A stretch of DNA of 55,990 nucleotides from Guyanagaster necrorhizus (GCF_019112545.1 NW_025064914.1:200886-256875); one strand, 5' to 3'. Shown: positions 31,807 to 43,427, counted from the first letter of the stretch. The notes: generated by a model not told the origin, from the letters alone. Made by a program: numbers and translations.

Positions 31807-32607
31807 TTAACATTCATCATGGATGATCGGAGGCAGCTGGTATTTCCTCGGACCCACTATAAATAGTTCTGCTGGGAGTCGGAGCAGAGAAGCTGAAGAG
31901 CACGGCAGGAGCGTATTGGAAGGTGTTGGAAGACATGAAGATGAAAATGGTGCTGTACGATTGGGAGTAGAGGAGGAATTTGAAGATTCAAACACAGCGC
32001 CGCAAGTAGTAGCGCTCGTCGAAGGGACTAGTGATGGCTGATGTTGGGGAGTAGCGGCAGGCGTAGGTGGCAATAATATGGTTCCATTGCGAACGTCATT
32101 ACTAGCGGGCGTCTGTTGGCGTTCGAGGCGGGGGTTTGGTGTATAGCCATGATTGTGATTGTTTTTGTCCCAGTTCATTTCCACTGGGTCCGTCGTCACA
32201 AATGTGCAGTCAACCTCACTGCAGACTTCCTTCTTGCTGAGAAAATAGTGATAAGCATGCTGACTGCCAAGCAGAGACTAAATACAGGACTTACTGTACA
32301 TGGTTAATATGCGTTTGCAAGTTGGATCGCTGTAGCATCATGCGTGGACACTCAGGACATTTGTACATTCTGCGACAGAGAAATTAGTTTCCCATGTCAG
32401 TAAGGATAGAAATAAGACATACACTTTTTCTCGTTCTTCCTTCGTCCAATGTTGAGGCTTATGGCGTTTTAAGTCACATTTCTTGGTAAACGACCTTGTG
32501 CATTTGTCGTAGGGATATCGGCGGACAGAGGAAGCGATTGTTTGCTGTGAAAGGACATGTGACTCGTCAAATGAAGCCCTCAGAGAACGACCCCCACTCA
32601 CGACCAT
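31807..32607 (-). CDS. C2H2 zinc-finger protein, paralogue 1
   Basis: Exons on the minus strand: 32,607-32,602, 32,544-32,423, 32,369-32,295 and 32,236-31,807. All introns are 53-58 nt with GT...AG, giving 633 nt in frame (210 aa). Exon 1 codes only Met-Val. Finger 1 reads YPYDKCTRSFTKKCDLKRH; the first zinc-binding Cys is Tyr (TGC to TAC). Finger 2 is YKCPECPRMMLQRSNLQTH. The third Cys pair (VCSEVDC) has no regular His pair. A Ser/Thr/Pro-rich tail ends in LPAELFIVGPRKYQLPPI. The gene matches 39,030-40,019 in structure and in all intron positions. It is probably a nuclear DNA-binding protein; the damaged finger 1 suggests changed or weakened binding. Confidence 0.8.
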
Positions 32608-32859
32608 GATACGAGGAGTACAAGACGTAATTGGAGCGGAAGGTTGAGAATAGGCAGACAAGTTGAAGAATGACTTTTCTCTCCCAACGTCGACGCTTAA
32701 ATCTACAATCGTATCTCAATTTGCAACCACTCAGATTCGGGAGCATCGTTAGGCTTGGGCCTTGTTGAAGCGCGGACAAAGGGCTCTGTTGCTCAAATCC
32801 AAAATGTCGATTATTCCCAAATCCAAGAAAAGTCGAGCCGTTTATCTCCCAAGAAAGCG

Positions 32860-33720
32860 ACTAAGAATTCGGTGATGGAAGGAATACAAAGACGTCTGAG
32901 TGTGTAAGAGGGAAAAGGGTCGCTATAAAGCGAGGCTTACGAGAATAAGGGAAAGGAATCCTAGGCTTGTGGCTTGATTTTCTTCTCCAGATCGTGCTTC
33001 GAAAGAGAGGTGGTAGCGAGCGGGAGGAGCCGTCATAGCATTCAGAACCTGGACCTTTCGTAACAGACATCCGGATTTGGGAGACAAAGGAAAATGCGAA
33101 ACGCCAAATTTATCATCGGGACCTGGAATTTGAGGGACCAGTTGACTGCAGCCAATAGTGACATTCCATTCACCGGGAATATCACACCAAACAGAGTTTG
33201 ACATCGCATGTTTTACGACAGATGCGTGCCAGATCCATGTTCGGATCGATATCTTCCACGTCCGAGTCTCCAGATCCAGACATACGCCACAACAGAAGGC
33301 AAAAGACAACCAGTAACGTAAGTCCTCGAATGAACGGTCTAGTCAACGCAAGTATCAGACTCGGACGTTGTTGAACAGTACGGCCCGGCCGGATTTTTAG
33401 TGGACATCCCTTTGGTACGCAAGTAGACGGTGTCAGCAAAGTAAATATAAAAATTCTTGATTTTCCCAGCGGCGGAAAGCATTCGAGAAGAAACCGAAAT
33501 TTTCAGGAGGTGGACGAACCAGAGTGTGCGTCAGGGTCCAGAGACTGGTGTCAGAGGGACGAGCGTGTAAGAATATGTTGTAAAATAATCGCCCTGTTAT
33601 TCTATCGGAAAGACAAAATGGACGAGGACGCGAAGTATTGAGGGAATGGCGGAGGGGAACAGTTCCCGACATGAGAGCAAATGCGACGTTTGGCGGTAGC
33701 ACGTGACCCGCGCCTCTTTC
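32860..33720. repeat. Duplicated upstream segment (copy 1)
   Basis: Lies upstream of zinc-finger gene 1. It shares diverged blocks with 40,380-41,160 upstream of zinc-finger gene 2, for example TTGGGAGACAAAGGAA, and CATCGGGACCTGGAA against CATCGGGGCCTGAAA. The order and orientation are the same. A minus-strand ATGTCGGGAAC occurs in both copies, but the frames behind it diverge, so no gene is called. Together with the paralogous genes this points to one segmental duplication. Confidence 0.55.
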
Positions 33721-34927
33721 TTCTTTGCCACGACGAATGATATGCTCAACTCCACGTCAATTATTCTTACCGCTTTCTTCTCTATCACGCTGCATAATTT
33801 TTAATATTCGTTGGACAGATAACAGCTCTGTGCACCTCGGATTCAAGACAGGTTGCTGTCACTGCCTTTCGCGTTGCTGAAGCGAAAACCTTGCTCTGAA
33901 ATTTGGGAACTCAAATTTTCCTCTTCTTCGTTGGGGTCGATCTCATCCAGCTGAATGAATGGCTAAGATAAGCCCCAGGATCTGGAAGTTCGTTTTGATC
34001 TGTGGATCTAGCCCCATACCTTCGTCGGAATGGCTGTCGTGGAATAAATTATACCAATAGAAGGGGTTCTTGGTGAGAAATGTGCTCAGCTCCGAAATGT
34101 ACCTGCTTATATGTTTTATGATGCGCTATGACGATTACCGTGAAATTGACAGGAAATCGACCGACGTCGCAGCTTAGCCTTATCGTATTCTCCTTGCCTG
34201 CTTCTTGAAATCTCTCCCTACAATACAGTTACGCCTATGCAGCTCGGAAAAGCAATTCGGTCGACCCTCGATACTCCAATATGCGCATATATTCCGCCGA
34301 CTTTGGTCGTCTTCTCAGTGCTATTAGAGGTCGTATCTGTTGTCGAAGCGTAACTGGGCATATATGCTGCTGAGGATATCGATGAATTCCATCTCTGCGA
34401 TCAAGAAACGTGGCAGCCATTCGTTTCCGTGGAACACACGTTCAGACACCATTGCCTCGATGGAACGCATTTCCGTTAACTTCGACTCAGCACCATGTCT
34501 ACTTTGTCATACTTTGTCATGGATTACTGACTTTTCCTCTGGTTCGAAGGCGACTCGAGCCTTCCCATCGTTCTGATGTGCTACTAATGGACACTGTGGC
34601 AGTGGCGTCACAGCAGCCGCCGTCGACAACGCAATAAGTCCTACTCTAGCTGCCCTGTGGTTACTCATACAGATCGTTCTCCTGCAGAGATATACGGTCG
34701 TCTGCTTCTTCTACGTGTCGCCCATCGCCTCCACTTTACCAGACTTCATCATCTTGTTTAAAACAGACTCGCTTCCTGCAGAGGATCGAAAGTTTATTTG
34801 TAGAGCATGACAAACAACTATCGTACAGTCGACCCCATACCGCTCTCGGCAGGTCCCTGAAAATTACTCTCCCAAGATCGCATATCGCGTTCCACACATC
34901 ATGAAGTGTGATCTCCTTCAGCAGCGT
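33721..34927. other. Intergenic, no supported gene
   Basis: CpG-rich single-copy-looking DNA. Short open frames on both strands (for example 78 codons at 34,340-34,576) show no domain I recognise and no splice structure that joins them. Confidence 0.4.
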
Positions 34928-36073
34928 TCAGATGGCCAGCGCGATGGTGTGCAGCAAGGAAAAGAATCTCTCGAAGGCCTCCTTAACCTTATTCACGACA
35001 GTGACAAGGAGGACGTATACTCTCAACATGACATTCAACAGCCATCTACCAAATTTGGCCCACGGGAACTCGGTGATGAAAAATTTGGGAAGATCCCAGA
35101 GGAAGAACTTGGGGAGATGACAGAGGAAGGATTTGGGTAAACTCCAGAAGAGGAATTGTCCGACACGAATGATGTTCTTCCACGATAAATTGTACCAGAT
35201 TTCTAGGATGATTTCCTTAGGGATCTTCCATAGAAGGCCTTTGGGTATCTCCCTGAAGAGGATCTTGCCGACGTCATAGAGCTTCCAGGCCATGACTCTG
35301 ATGCGTTTAATGGCTTTTCTCGATCGGACTGGAAACAAGAGGGTTGTCAGCCATTGCCGTACAAAGAATGAACAGAAACTAACCCACATTTAATCCGTTT
35401 GAAAGCGCCTAAACGTCGGGAAAGCAAGAACATCGTGATCTCGCGTTGCTTGTTTGTGGCGGCCAGACGCAGAGTGGTTTGGCCATCGGGTGCGACTAGG
35501 GTGTCGTCTGCTCCGTATTCCTGCATGAGGAGGTTTACCATCGCTATCTAACCCGTCGACACAGCTCCATGAGGGGGGTACGGGGCACAAAACCTTCATC
35601 AAGTAAATCTTCCATGTCGATCTGCTCTCCACGCTGGATGGCTGAGAATACATATTCGAATCGTTTGTGTATAATGTAGTTATATCCGGATTCGTAAAAT
35701 AACCGAGCCTTAAGATCGGCTGGAGTGTGGCAGGGTGAGCTCCACCCGTTGATGTCTGCGCCGTGAGCGAGGAGAAGTCGTGTTATTTTGATGTCTCGAG
35801 CGCGGACGGCGGTAAGGAGAGGCGTGTTACCGAAACAGCAGAGGGTATTCGGAGTTGTTAGGCAGGGGTGGACATTAGAAAATTAGATACGAGGTCATAG
35901 TCGTGCTGGGCGATGGCGAGGTGGAAAGCATGAGATCTTGCACACGTCTGGGCAGGAAGGGGCGTAGGAGGTGGTGCGATACCATCATCTGCAATGCTGA
36001 CAACTGGCGTTGTCTGGTTATAGTCGTCGTAGGGTGGTGCAGATAGTATAGGGAGGTGGTCAGGATCAGACAT
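34928..36073 (-). pseudogene. Ankyrin-repeat protein gene, disrupted
   Basis: The minus-strand start is MSDPDHLPILSAPPYDDYNQ. Ankyrin-type repeats follow: HAFHLAIAQHDYDLVSNFLM, then GNTPLLTAVRARDIKITRLL and LLLAHGADING, and later MVNLLMQEYGADDTLVAPDG. The first two blocks are in different frames (shift near 35,870). A stop (TAG, probably from TGG) and another shift occur near 35,545 before MVNLLMQ. A 57-nt intron (GTGGGT...TTCCAG, about 35,336-35,392) joins to a C-terminal tail. The tail is Leu/Phe/Lys-rich, with a repeated LPK-F motif, and ends at 34,928. With two or more lesions it is likely a recent pseudogene, unless the assembly has errors. Confidence 0.65.
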
Positions 36074-36892
36074 AGTGGGTGGCTGATGAGTGATGACGGT
36101 GAGTCAAGCGCGTCTTATTCAGCTCAGTGTTGTTAAACTCGTAATGATTACGGCCAGTCGATCCGCGGGAGCTACATGTGTACTTTACACAGTGATGCGG
36201 ACCTATGTGGCTGTTTATGCGCAGTGTTAATACAAGTTAATTCCGCTTTCGTTGACTCAAGCAATAGAGTAGCATGGTGAGCCACGCTCACAGACTCTTT
36301 CAACATTAAACCTTATTTTGGATGTAAAACATGGAAAGTCTAGGATATACCATCCATTCCCAGAGAAACTTCTGAGAAAGTCGCGGTGTCAGACAGGCTG
36401 TGGCTAATTTTTTTTCGGTGACACGTGAGCATCGATTTCAAGTTCGGTTAGGCGTGGATGGCCACAAATACAAAATAGAGCAAAACTACAAACTTCAGCT
36501 ACAGTTCCTGCCATTTTACTCTTCGTTATAAGAAGTTGGAGTCAGAGTTTTGATGATGGTAGCCTCGCATCTGTATGGATTGTTTTTCATCTGTATAATC
36601 TTTATCAAGTGATTCTCTCTACAGCATAGCCTCTCTATATTCTCGCTGCTCTCAGATAACTTAAATGGCTTGGCCGGTCTTGCAATACACGATGTTTCCT
36701 CTATGCAAGTGAGGTGCTTTGACAGTACACAAGCTGTTTAACGACGATACCGCGCTCGCCTGTAAGATCAGACACCGTTGACATGTGCCAGACGCGTGTT
36801 GATAAAATAAAGTTCAATGTACAATCTCCGTACCTTAACAATACGGAGCCTTGATTGAACCTCGACCCACGACTGCCGCCTGTGGCCTTCAC
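36074..36892. other. Intergenic, no supported gene
   Basis: No coding frame, repeat or RNA gene is recognisable here. An 8-T run occurs near 36,410. Confidence 0.4.
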
Positions 36893-38400
36893 CCGTGCAG
36901 CCGAAGGTGTCTTTACCGCGCCTCTGGTCCACCATCTTATTCAACCCTGATCGCTACAAGGAACTCGGTGTAACACATAGGACTCGTCTTTACAGGCTTG
37001 GTCTCCAGCTTGAACGTTCTCGAGATTCCAATCTGACCGTTTCAATCCGTGGCGTCTGTTCTCATCCCGTTTCAGGTCATCCTACTTTTGCGTGTGGGGA
37101 TGGAAATATTCAGACTCCATGTGAGCACGACTATGGCTAGCAAGACCGTAAGTACACGATACAAGAGAGGATATTTGGAAACCTACCTGGCAAGACTGTG
37201 AGGCTACGTGAAGGAAAGGATAGTCTCTCTTCCATTCACAGTTTTCCAGGTAGTCCCCGATTCTCGGGATCGGGATATGTTTTGCTGTTCTTACGAGCTA
37301 AGAGGTAACCGGCGAGTGAGTACGACAGTCTGAGACTGGTACGAGCACTACGTACTCGCATTCAATCTTCTTACAACCGATGGGGGTGAAGAGAATGCTA
37401 CTTCGCTTACGAGCTGTAGTAGGTGGAGGGTAAAGAGCAGGCGTGAGGTGCGGAAGGCGTAACTCACGATATAGTCCTCTCGATTGCGACCGTGCTGTCG
37501 CTCGGTGGAGAGGAAGAGTATTTAGCTTACTGCCTATGAGGCGGGGATACGTGAGCTGTGGTGTCATCTCCAGCTGGGCAGGGTACTCACTCGACGATTA
37601 GCTTTGTATGAGCAACAATTTAAACCGGATGAATCTTCCGCCAAGCCCACTGGCGGCCTCTTTAGGGAACGTGTCCTTCGATTACAGGAGCTTGTTATGA
37701 GGGGAAAGGGAAGTGCACCTGCCTCACAGTGGTCTATCGTTGTGCATACGTTCAAATCAGCAGTTCACCTGAGGAGCTTCCAGTCTCGCGACCCATGCCA
37801 TATCTTACATCTTCCCTGGTCCACTTTGACCGCATACTCCTGCGACGATTGTTCCGGAAAACATAGCTGGACTGCTATGGAACGATTAAAATCTATGAAG
37901 ACCTTATCCCTGTACTGCGGGAGTTCGAAGGCATCTCCAAGCGCTCCCATCACATTGCCGACAGTGCGTAATCTCCTCGTCAAAAAGAGACTCGATCCTC
38001 TCCTGTTGCTCATACTCATACCCTCAAATTCCTTGTGCGCCGGTCGCTTGCCAATCTCGCTCTCACATTTCCCCAAAATCGCATCATTTGCTTAGGCGCT
38101 CAGGTCGCCCAGTTGGTGACTCTTCGCCTCGAATGCAATTTTCTCCATGACATACAAAGCATCGCCTGTTTCCTCAATTTCTGCAGACAACCGTCCGCGT
38201 CGAGGTTCTCTATCTCCGCGTGATGGACAATCCCTGATAATCTGCTACTTGGATTGACTGTAAAAGTTAATCGGTATTCAATACTACCAGTCTTAAAGAG
38301 TGCTTGGATTTTCTCCGAGGTTCCCCGTTGTCAACGCCAAACCTTTCTTCGATATGCTGGAATCTGGATATAAAGGAGCAGTGGAGATGAAGATGGACGA
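36893..38400 (+). pseudogene. F-box-like gene, broken copy related to 41,782-43,188
   Basis: Three plus-strand blocks match the protein of the minus-strand F-box gene in order. LPRLWSTILFNPDRYKELGV (about 36,910) matches SPRLWSTIIFDANRYSKLEI. LQELVMRGKGSAP...HTFKSAVHLRSF...LHLPWSTLTAYSCDD (about 37,680-37,845) matches its middle. MLGFSPRFPVVNAKPFFDML (about 38,300) matches its end. The 5' F-box part is missing. About 460 bp of unrelated sequence separates the first two blocks (37,141-37,600), and stops and shifts occur later. CpG content is normal, so it decayed by ordinary mutation. Confidence 0.7.
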
Positions 38401-39029
38401 ACCAGGCGACGTTATAAACTCGAAGGAGAACGGGACCATGCACATTGGTGTACATTCTTGGAGGAAGTTCGGTTCTCGAGCTTTGGTAAAGTCCCTTTCG
38501 ACCTGGATATATTGCGAGGGGAAAGATACATGTCGAGCTCGAGATAGTGCATCAGTTGATGTAGAATAGTCTTCTGGCCGATGTTTGTTGGTGGATGTTT
38601 TGTTACACTAGTAACATCGTTCTGTGAAATCCGTGTCTGGAGATGTTTGTCCATCATAAAGTTTCATGAAACTGAACAAGGAGTTTGTTTAGAGTTTATA
38701 TTGGGTGTTTTATTCTGGGACGGGCTAACTACGAGTTACAGCGTGTATAGTAGATATATAGATAATTCAGGACAAGACAGTAATAAGAACTGAAAACTGC
38801 GACACGAGACTTGAGAGCAGGTATGGATAGAAGACAAGGATCAAGAAACGACAGCAGGGAGACAGCGCGTGGAAAACATAACGGAAACATAACAAAAACC
38901 GAGGCTATAGCACAAACAAGACCGTACATTTGGGAGAGAAAAAAAAGCATTTCAAAAGTCCGCCGTCGGCAAGGACACCGACCTCTTTGTTGGATATAAT
39001 TCATATGAACCGAGATTAGCAGCACGACT
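38401..39029. other. Intergenic, no supported gene
   Basis: A 125-codon frame on the minus strand (38,729-39,106) overlaps the end of the zinc-finger gene and has no recognisable domain. No RNA gene or repeat was seen. Confidence 0.4.
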
Positions 39030-40019
39030 CTATTCAGCGCCGTACATGATTGGAGGGAGTTGGTAGTACCTCGGCCCCGTGATGAACAACTCTGCTGGGA
39101 GACCAAGTCGCAGGTTCGGAGAGGGATGCGGACTAGAGCTGCGTGGTGGGGATGGGAGGTAGATGTTGGTAGCTGGTGGCATCATTGTGGGTGGAGGGAT
39201 GCGGGACATGGCTCGACATGTGTGGGGTGACGGCAGGAGAGGTATGTTCGAGTCTATGTTCCATAGAACGGGAGGAATAGGGGGGCCGGATGGCGGGACA
39301 TAGCCCGTCTCTGGGTAACTTCCCGAGGTAGCGGGGGACAGCATTTCGACGTCGCTGGTCTGGTCCTTCGGTGGAGGAGTGTCGAGCACCATGATTGATA
39401 TGGTACCGCTCGGGGCGATGGGTGAAGGCTTGCCAGGGGACTCCAGCGAAGACATGTCAATGTCCTTCGCCTCGTCCGAGTCGGAGTCCTTATGCATGGT
39501 ATTGTCGCCGGGAACGGTCTTTTGTCGTGCGAGCCGTTTTCTTGGAGCGTAGCGGTGCTCGGAGATCCTATGTCGTGTCAACTCGGAGGCATCTGCTGTT
39601 TTGTACGGGCAGTCAGGACACATTTTGTTGCGTATATCGTAGCTGCGTATACAGTGGTAAGTCCATAGAAAAGAAATCATAAGGAGGAACTCACTGCCGT
39701 TTGTTCATGTGGGTCTTTAAATTCGAACGCTGTAGAGACTTATGGTTGCAGCCGGCGACTTCGCAGGGATATTTACTATCCGAATTAAAGTGAAATCAGC
39801 AATCTGGAAGAAAATGATATCAAACATGGTTTACGCTGCATTCCGCCTCTCTTTAGTCCAGTGCTGTGCCCCATGGCGTTTCAAGTCGCTGCCCTTGGTG
39901 AACGACTTTTTGCAGTCAGTACAGGGGAATGGGCGTAAGGCAGTAGCGATGGCCTGCGAGATAAACACCGGTGAGTAGTCAGGAAATGCGTGTCAGAAGT
40001 GAAGTCCACACACAACCAT
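39030..40019 (-). CDS. C2H2 zinc-finger protein, paralogue 2 (three fingers)
   Basis: Exons on the minus strand: 40,019-40,014, 39,953-39,835, 39,775-39,695 and 39,642-39,030. Introns are 52-60 nt with GT...AG; the joined frame is 819 nt (272 aa). Exon 1 codes only Met-Val. Three classical fingers are intact: FPCTDCKKSFTKGSDLKRH, YPCEVAGCNHKSLQRSNLKTH and MCPDCPYKTADASELTRH. They are followed by a basic stretch (RKRLARQK), an acidic/Ser patch and a Pro-rich tail ending in LPAELFITGPRYYQLPPI. Probably a nuclear transcription regulator; targets are unknown. Introns fall at the same positions and phases as in 31,807-32,607, so the two arose by duplication. This copy looks functional. Confidence 0.87.
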
Positions 40020-40379
40020 AATGTCAGCAGAGCTCGAAGATGGAAGTGCACAGGCAAGTTGAAGAATGACTTTGCTCGTCCAGAGCTGAACCTTAAATTT
40101 GCGGAAGATATCCAAATTTGGGCTTCCGGAGGAGAACGATCAGGCTTGGAATTTGCTGAAGCGCGTAATCGTGCCTTGTTTTTTTTTTCCAACTGGGACA
40201 ACCAGGCAGCAATTACTACAAGTTCGGAAACAGACAGGGTGTTGATTTTCCTGGAAAAAGGTCAAGAATTCGAAGAAGGAAGGAGCAACAAAGGAATTTG
40301 AATCTAGAACAAGGATGTTAATGGAGAAATACCAACGGAACCCTGGAAAATCAATGTGGCGTTAATTTTTGTCCAAGAA

Positions 40380-41160
40380 ATGCTTCGACCTAACTAAGAT
40401 CGATCTGGCGACCGTGCGGAGCATCATAGCCTTCAGAATCAGGGCCTGGAGTAGAATAAATCCGAATTTGGGAGACAAAGGAAGTTGACAAACTCTAAAT
40501 TCACCATCGGGGCCTGAAAATTCGGGGTTAAGTCGAGTGAAGCCAACGATCAAACGAAATTTACCTGGGATATTGGACTAGGCAAAGTTCCGTCTCGCAT
40601 GGCTCCGACAGAGACAGCTTCGAAGTACCGAAAGGGTGGCTGGATTGATAAGAGCGGAGGGCGAATTTCTAGGGTTGATATTTTCTGTAGAGCAACCGAA
40701 AAAACAATGTATCCGCCTTCGTGCGTAGTCGAGTAACGAAAGAAGATGTTTCAGGATATTCTGAATACCACAAGAAGACGGGCCTCGTACACTGATCCCG
40801 GATTTTTGGCCAATCTTCTTTTCGCGCAATCAGCTCCGAAATTCATCATCCCCGTTTTCTCAGGGGCCACATAGTTGGTGTAGCATATATCGAAAATCTG
40901 GATTTACGAAACTTATGGAATTGTCTAGAGGTAGTTCGGGATTGCAAAGTTGCGCCGTGATCCTAATACTAGTAATAGCATCTCAGCTAGCTTAGCGCTC
41001 GTCTACGGATAAGAGAACGCAAGAGGATGCGCCAGGAGCGCACCATCATTTTTTTACTTTCCACAGCCTCTTCCACTGTCAGTAAGGATCGAACAGGACG
41101 CGAAGCATTGAAAGTACAACGGTGGAGAGGGTTCCCGACATGGGCGCCACAGGGTCGAGT
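40380..41160. repeat. Duplicated upstream segment (copy 2)
   Basis: Diverged partner of 32,860-33,720, in the same place relative to the second zinc-finger gene. No coding frame continues across it. Confidence 0.55.
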
Positions 41161-41781
41161 ATGACGGCGGGCCGCTGCACGTGTTCCTTTGCGTCGCCGG
41201 CGCAGTCACTGATTCGTCCCCCAAATCGTCCCCAGCATACCTCTACTATATTCTTCCTCATCCACCACGATACATTGGCAAACGGGGATCTTTGCCGTAG
41301 TAAGCTTGCCGAGTTCGACAAAATCCTGGGAACCACTACATTTGATTACCATAATGTCGTAGTTCTGTGCATGCCCACTCCGAGCACTCTGTTCGTTGCT
41401 AGAGTATATACCCACCAATGGTCTCATTTCCAGGACTACGACTCTTCATGTATTGATTAATAAAGGAAAGCCCGAGGTGGCCATCAACCACCAACAGTAT
41501 ATCATTATTGAGCTGACGTAGCTCTACAGTAGAAGCAACATCCCAAAGAATGAGAATAGCAGAATTATTTACATATTCTCATAGACCACCTTCAGCGCAT
41601 CGCATATCTCATTCCAATGCATCACATCTTCCGCCTTGTCAAACATGAACTTGCTGAGATGTTTGAAACGAAGCTCCGGTAACAGAGTACGAGAAGGCGC
41701 GTGGTCCACTGCGGGACCTTCCTCAATATTGATGCCACAGTCCCTAGGCTCCTTCTGGACTCCCCGATTCTCTACATCGGT

Positions 41782-43188
41782 TTAATATCTGAACTCCACC
41801 ATATGAAAGAACGGTTTGACGTTGACGTTTGGAAGACCAGGAGAAAACGCGAGTATTCGAAAGCTTGGTAATACAGGCGTCTTATTAGCCACGACAGTCA
41901 ATCCAAGAAGGAGATTGTCAGGAAGTGTGGGTGCGCGAAGACGAAGATCCTCGATACGTGCGGTGGTGCCGAGAAACTCGATGAAATTAATTACATTTGG
42001 TTCATCGTGAAGGAAATCGCAACTAACGGGAAGTTTTGTCAGATTGGTGAGAGGCGCAGCCATCTGGAGGAAGTGAACAATCCGATATTTAGAAAGGCGA
42101 GATTCAAGTAAGTGGGAGATCGGAGTACGAGTGATTCGCATACGCGCGCTATGGTTCCGGTGTGAGATTTTGGAATTTCTCTCATAATCACGTTGCGTAC
42201 GGACGGGATCGGAATCGGTGCCTAACGAGGCTGTGGAATTATGGAAAGAGAGGGCTTGTGCAGAGACGAGTTTACCAATCACAGCCCAATTATGTGCCCT
42301 GGAAGCATCGGCACAGGCATATGGAATCAAGTTGGACCATGGGAGTTGTAAGATACGACATGGATCCGCGTCCTTACCTGCGCGGAACATTTGGAGGTGC
42401 AATGCAGACTGGAACGTATCAACAGCCATGGATTGTTGCCGGGATCCAAATCTGGCTTTGACCTTCATAACTAGGTCGCGCAAACGAGGAAATGCATTAC
42501 CCGAAAACCTTTCCAAGGCGGGAAGTGACATGTAGGCATAGAAGTATTTCCATCTGCGTGTGCTAGCTTCAAGAAGAGCGAATTCAGGATAATGGTATAA
42601 GGTAGAGGAGCCGGTTCGAATGACGACAGTTAGGTCACACTCTCTAGCCCGTGCCAGCTGGGTGCTGAGCCTGAACAAACATGTTCTGTCGGTAATTTCG
42701 AGCTTCGAGTATCGGTTTGCATCAAATATGATGGTAGACCATAAGCGCGGAGATGATAATGCTGCATCGCGCCATCTGCGGCTGATGCGGGTCAATGTCC
42801 AGAGGGGTCGTCGAGGATCTAGGGATTCTTCAGACCGGCATTCACGCACATTCTTGATGACCTTCGAATCGCATACATACCAGGAAAATATCTCGTGGAA
42901 CATCTGATCCGGAAGTGAGCGAATAGGGTGGAGTAGAGTCTTCGCGTCTGCGACCTGACCTGCAACTAGCTCCCTTTCGTGGAGGAGACTTTCTAAGGCT
43001 TGCGGTATCCTCCTTTCAATATCCTCAAGCATTTCTGTTCCGGCCCTGAGAGCGTCGAATAGAGAAGGCTTCTCTGCATCCAATGGAGGGCCATTCTGGC
43101 CCAAGAGCTCAGCCACGCGAGCCGAACGCAGAGTCTGCTGGTCCGGCAGAGTGGCTATACCACAGGAATCACAGGAATCCGGCGTTTT
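41782..43188 (-). CDS. F-box-like protein with N-terminal coiled coil
   Basis: A long uninterrupted minus-strand frame ends at 41,782. It is open up to a likely 3' splice site (ATTTCAG) at 43,189. The first ATG in it is at 43,032, so a short upstream exon probably supplies the start; I could not place it. The order is Cys-pair N-terminus (DSCDSC), a helix (MLEDIERRIPQALESLLHER), an F-box-like segment (LLHPIRSLPDQMFHEIFSWY), RRWRDAALSSPRLWSTIIFD, then Leu-rich C-terminal blocks. This is the common agaricomycete F-box-like architecture, inferred to act as an SCF substrate adaptor. A broken relative lies at 36,893-38,400 and a CpG-depleted partial duplicate at 46,320-47,280. Confidence 0.82.
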   Translation of the reverse strand, partial: KTPDSCDSCGIATLPDQQTLRSARVAELLGQNGPPLDAEKPSLFDALRAGTEMLEDIERRIPQALESLLHERELVAGQVADAKTLLHPIRSLPDQMFHEIFSWYVCDSKVIKNVRECRSEESLDPRRPLWTLTRISRRWRDAALSSPRLWSTIIFDANRYSKLEITDRTCLFRLSTQLARARECDLTVVIRTGSSTLYHYPEFALLEASTRRWKYFYAYMSLPALERFSGNAFPRLRDLVMKVKARFGSRQQSMAVDTFQSALHLQMFRAGKDADPCRILQLPWSNLIPYACADASRAHNWAVIGKLVSAQALSFHNSTASLGTDSDPVRTQRDYERNSKISHRNHSARMRITRTPISHLLESRLSKYRIVHFLQMAAPLTNLTKLPVSCDFLHDEPNVINFIEFLGTTARIEDLRLRAPTLPDNLLLGLTVVANKTPVLPSFRILAFSPGLPNVNVKPFFHMVEFRY

Positions 43189-43427
43189 CTGAAATCCGTG
43201 TCACCTCGTGCTTCATCCAGCAACATACAAACTAAATCTTACGGAAAATGGGTCTTTTCAGTGAGCTGAGTTGGTTACTCCTTGATAAATCTTCGTTGAT
43301 GTCGAATCACAAGATCATGGAAGAAATCACGCGTCTTCACAAAAGAATTATCATAAAAATCATGGAGGATATAATGTCCAAATGTAAACTATGCGTTCTT
43401 CATACACAATCCTGAAAGCAGATACAA

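Noticed and set aside
34340..34637. Two overlapping plus-strand ORFs
   Set aside because: Different frames of the same DNA, no domain recognised, no splice structure.
38729..39106. Minus-strand ORF of 125 codons
   Set aside because: Overlaps the end of the zinc-finger gene in another frame, no similarity recognised.
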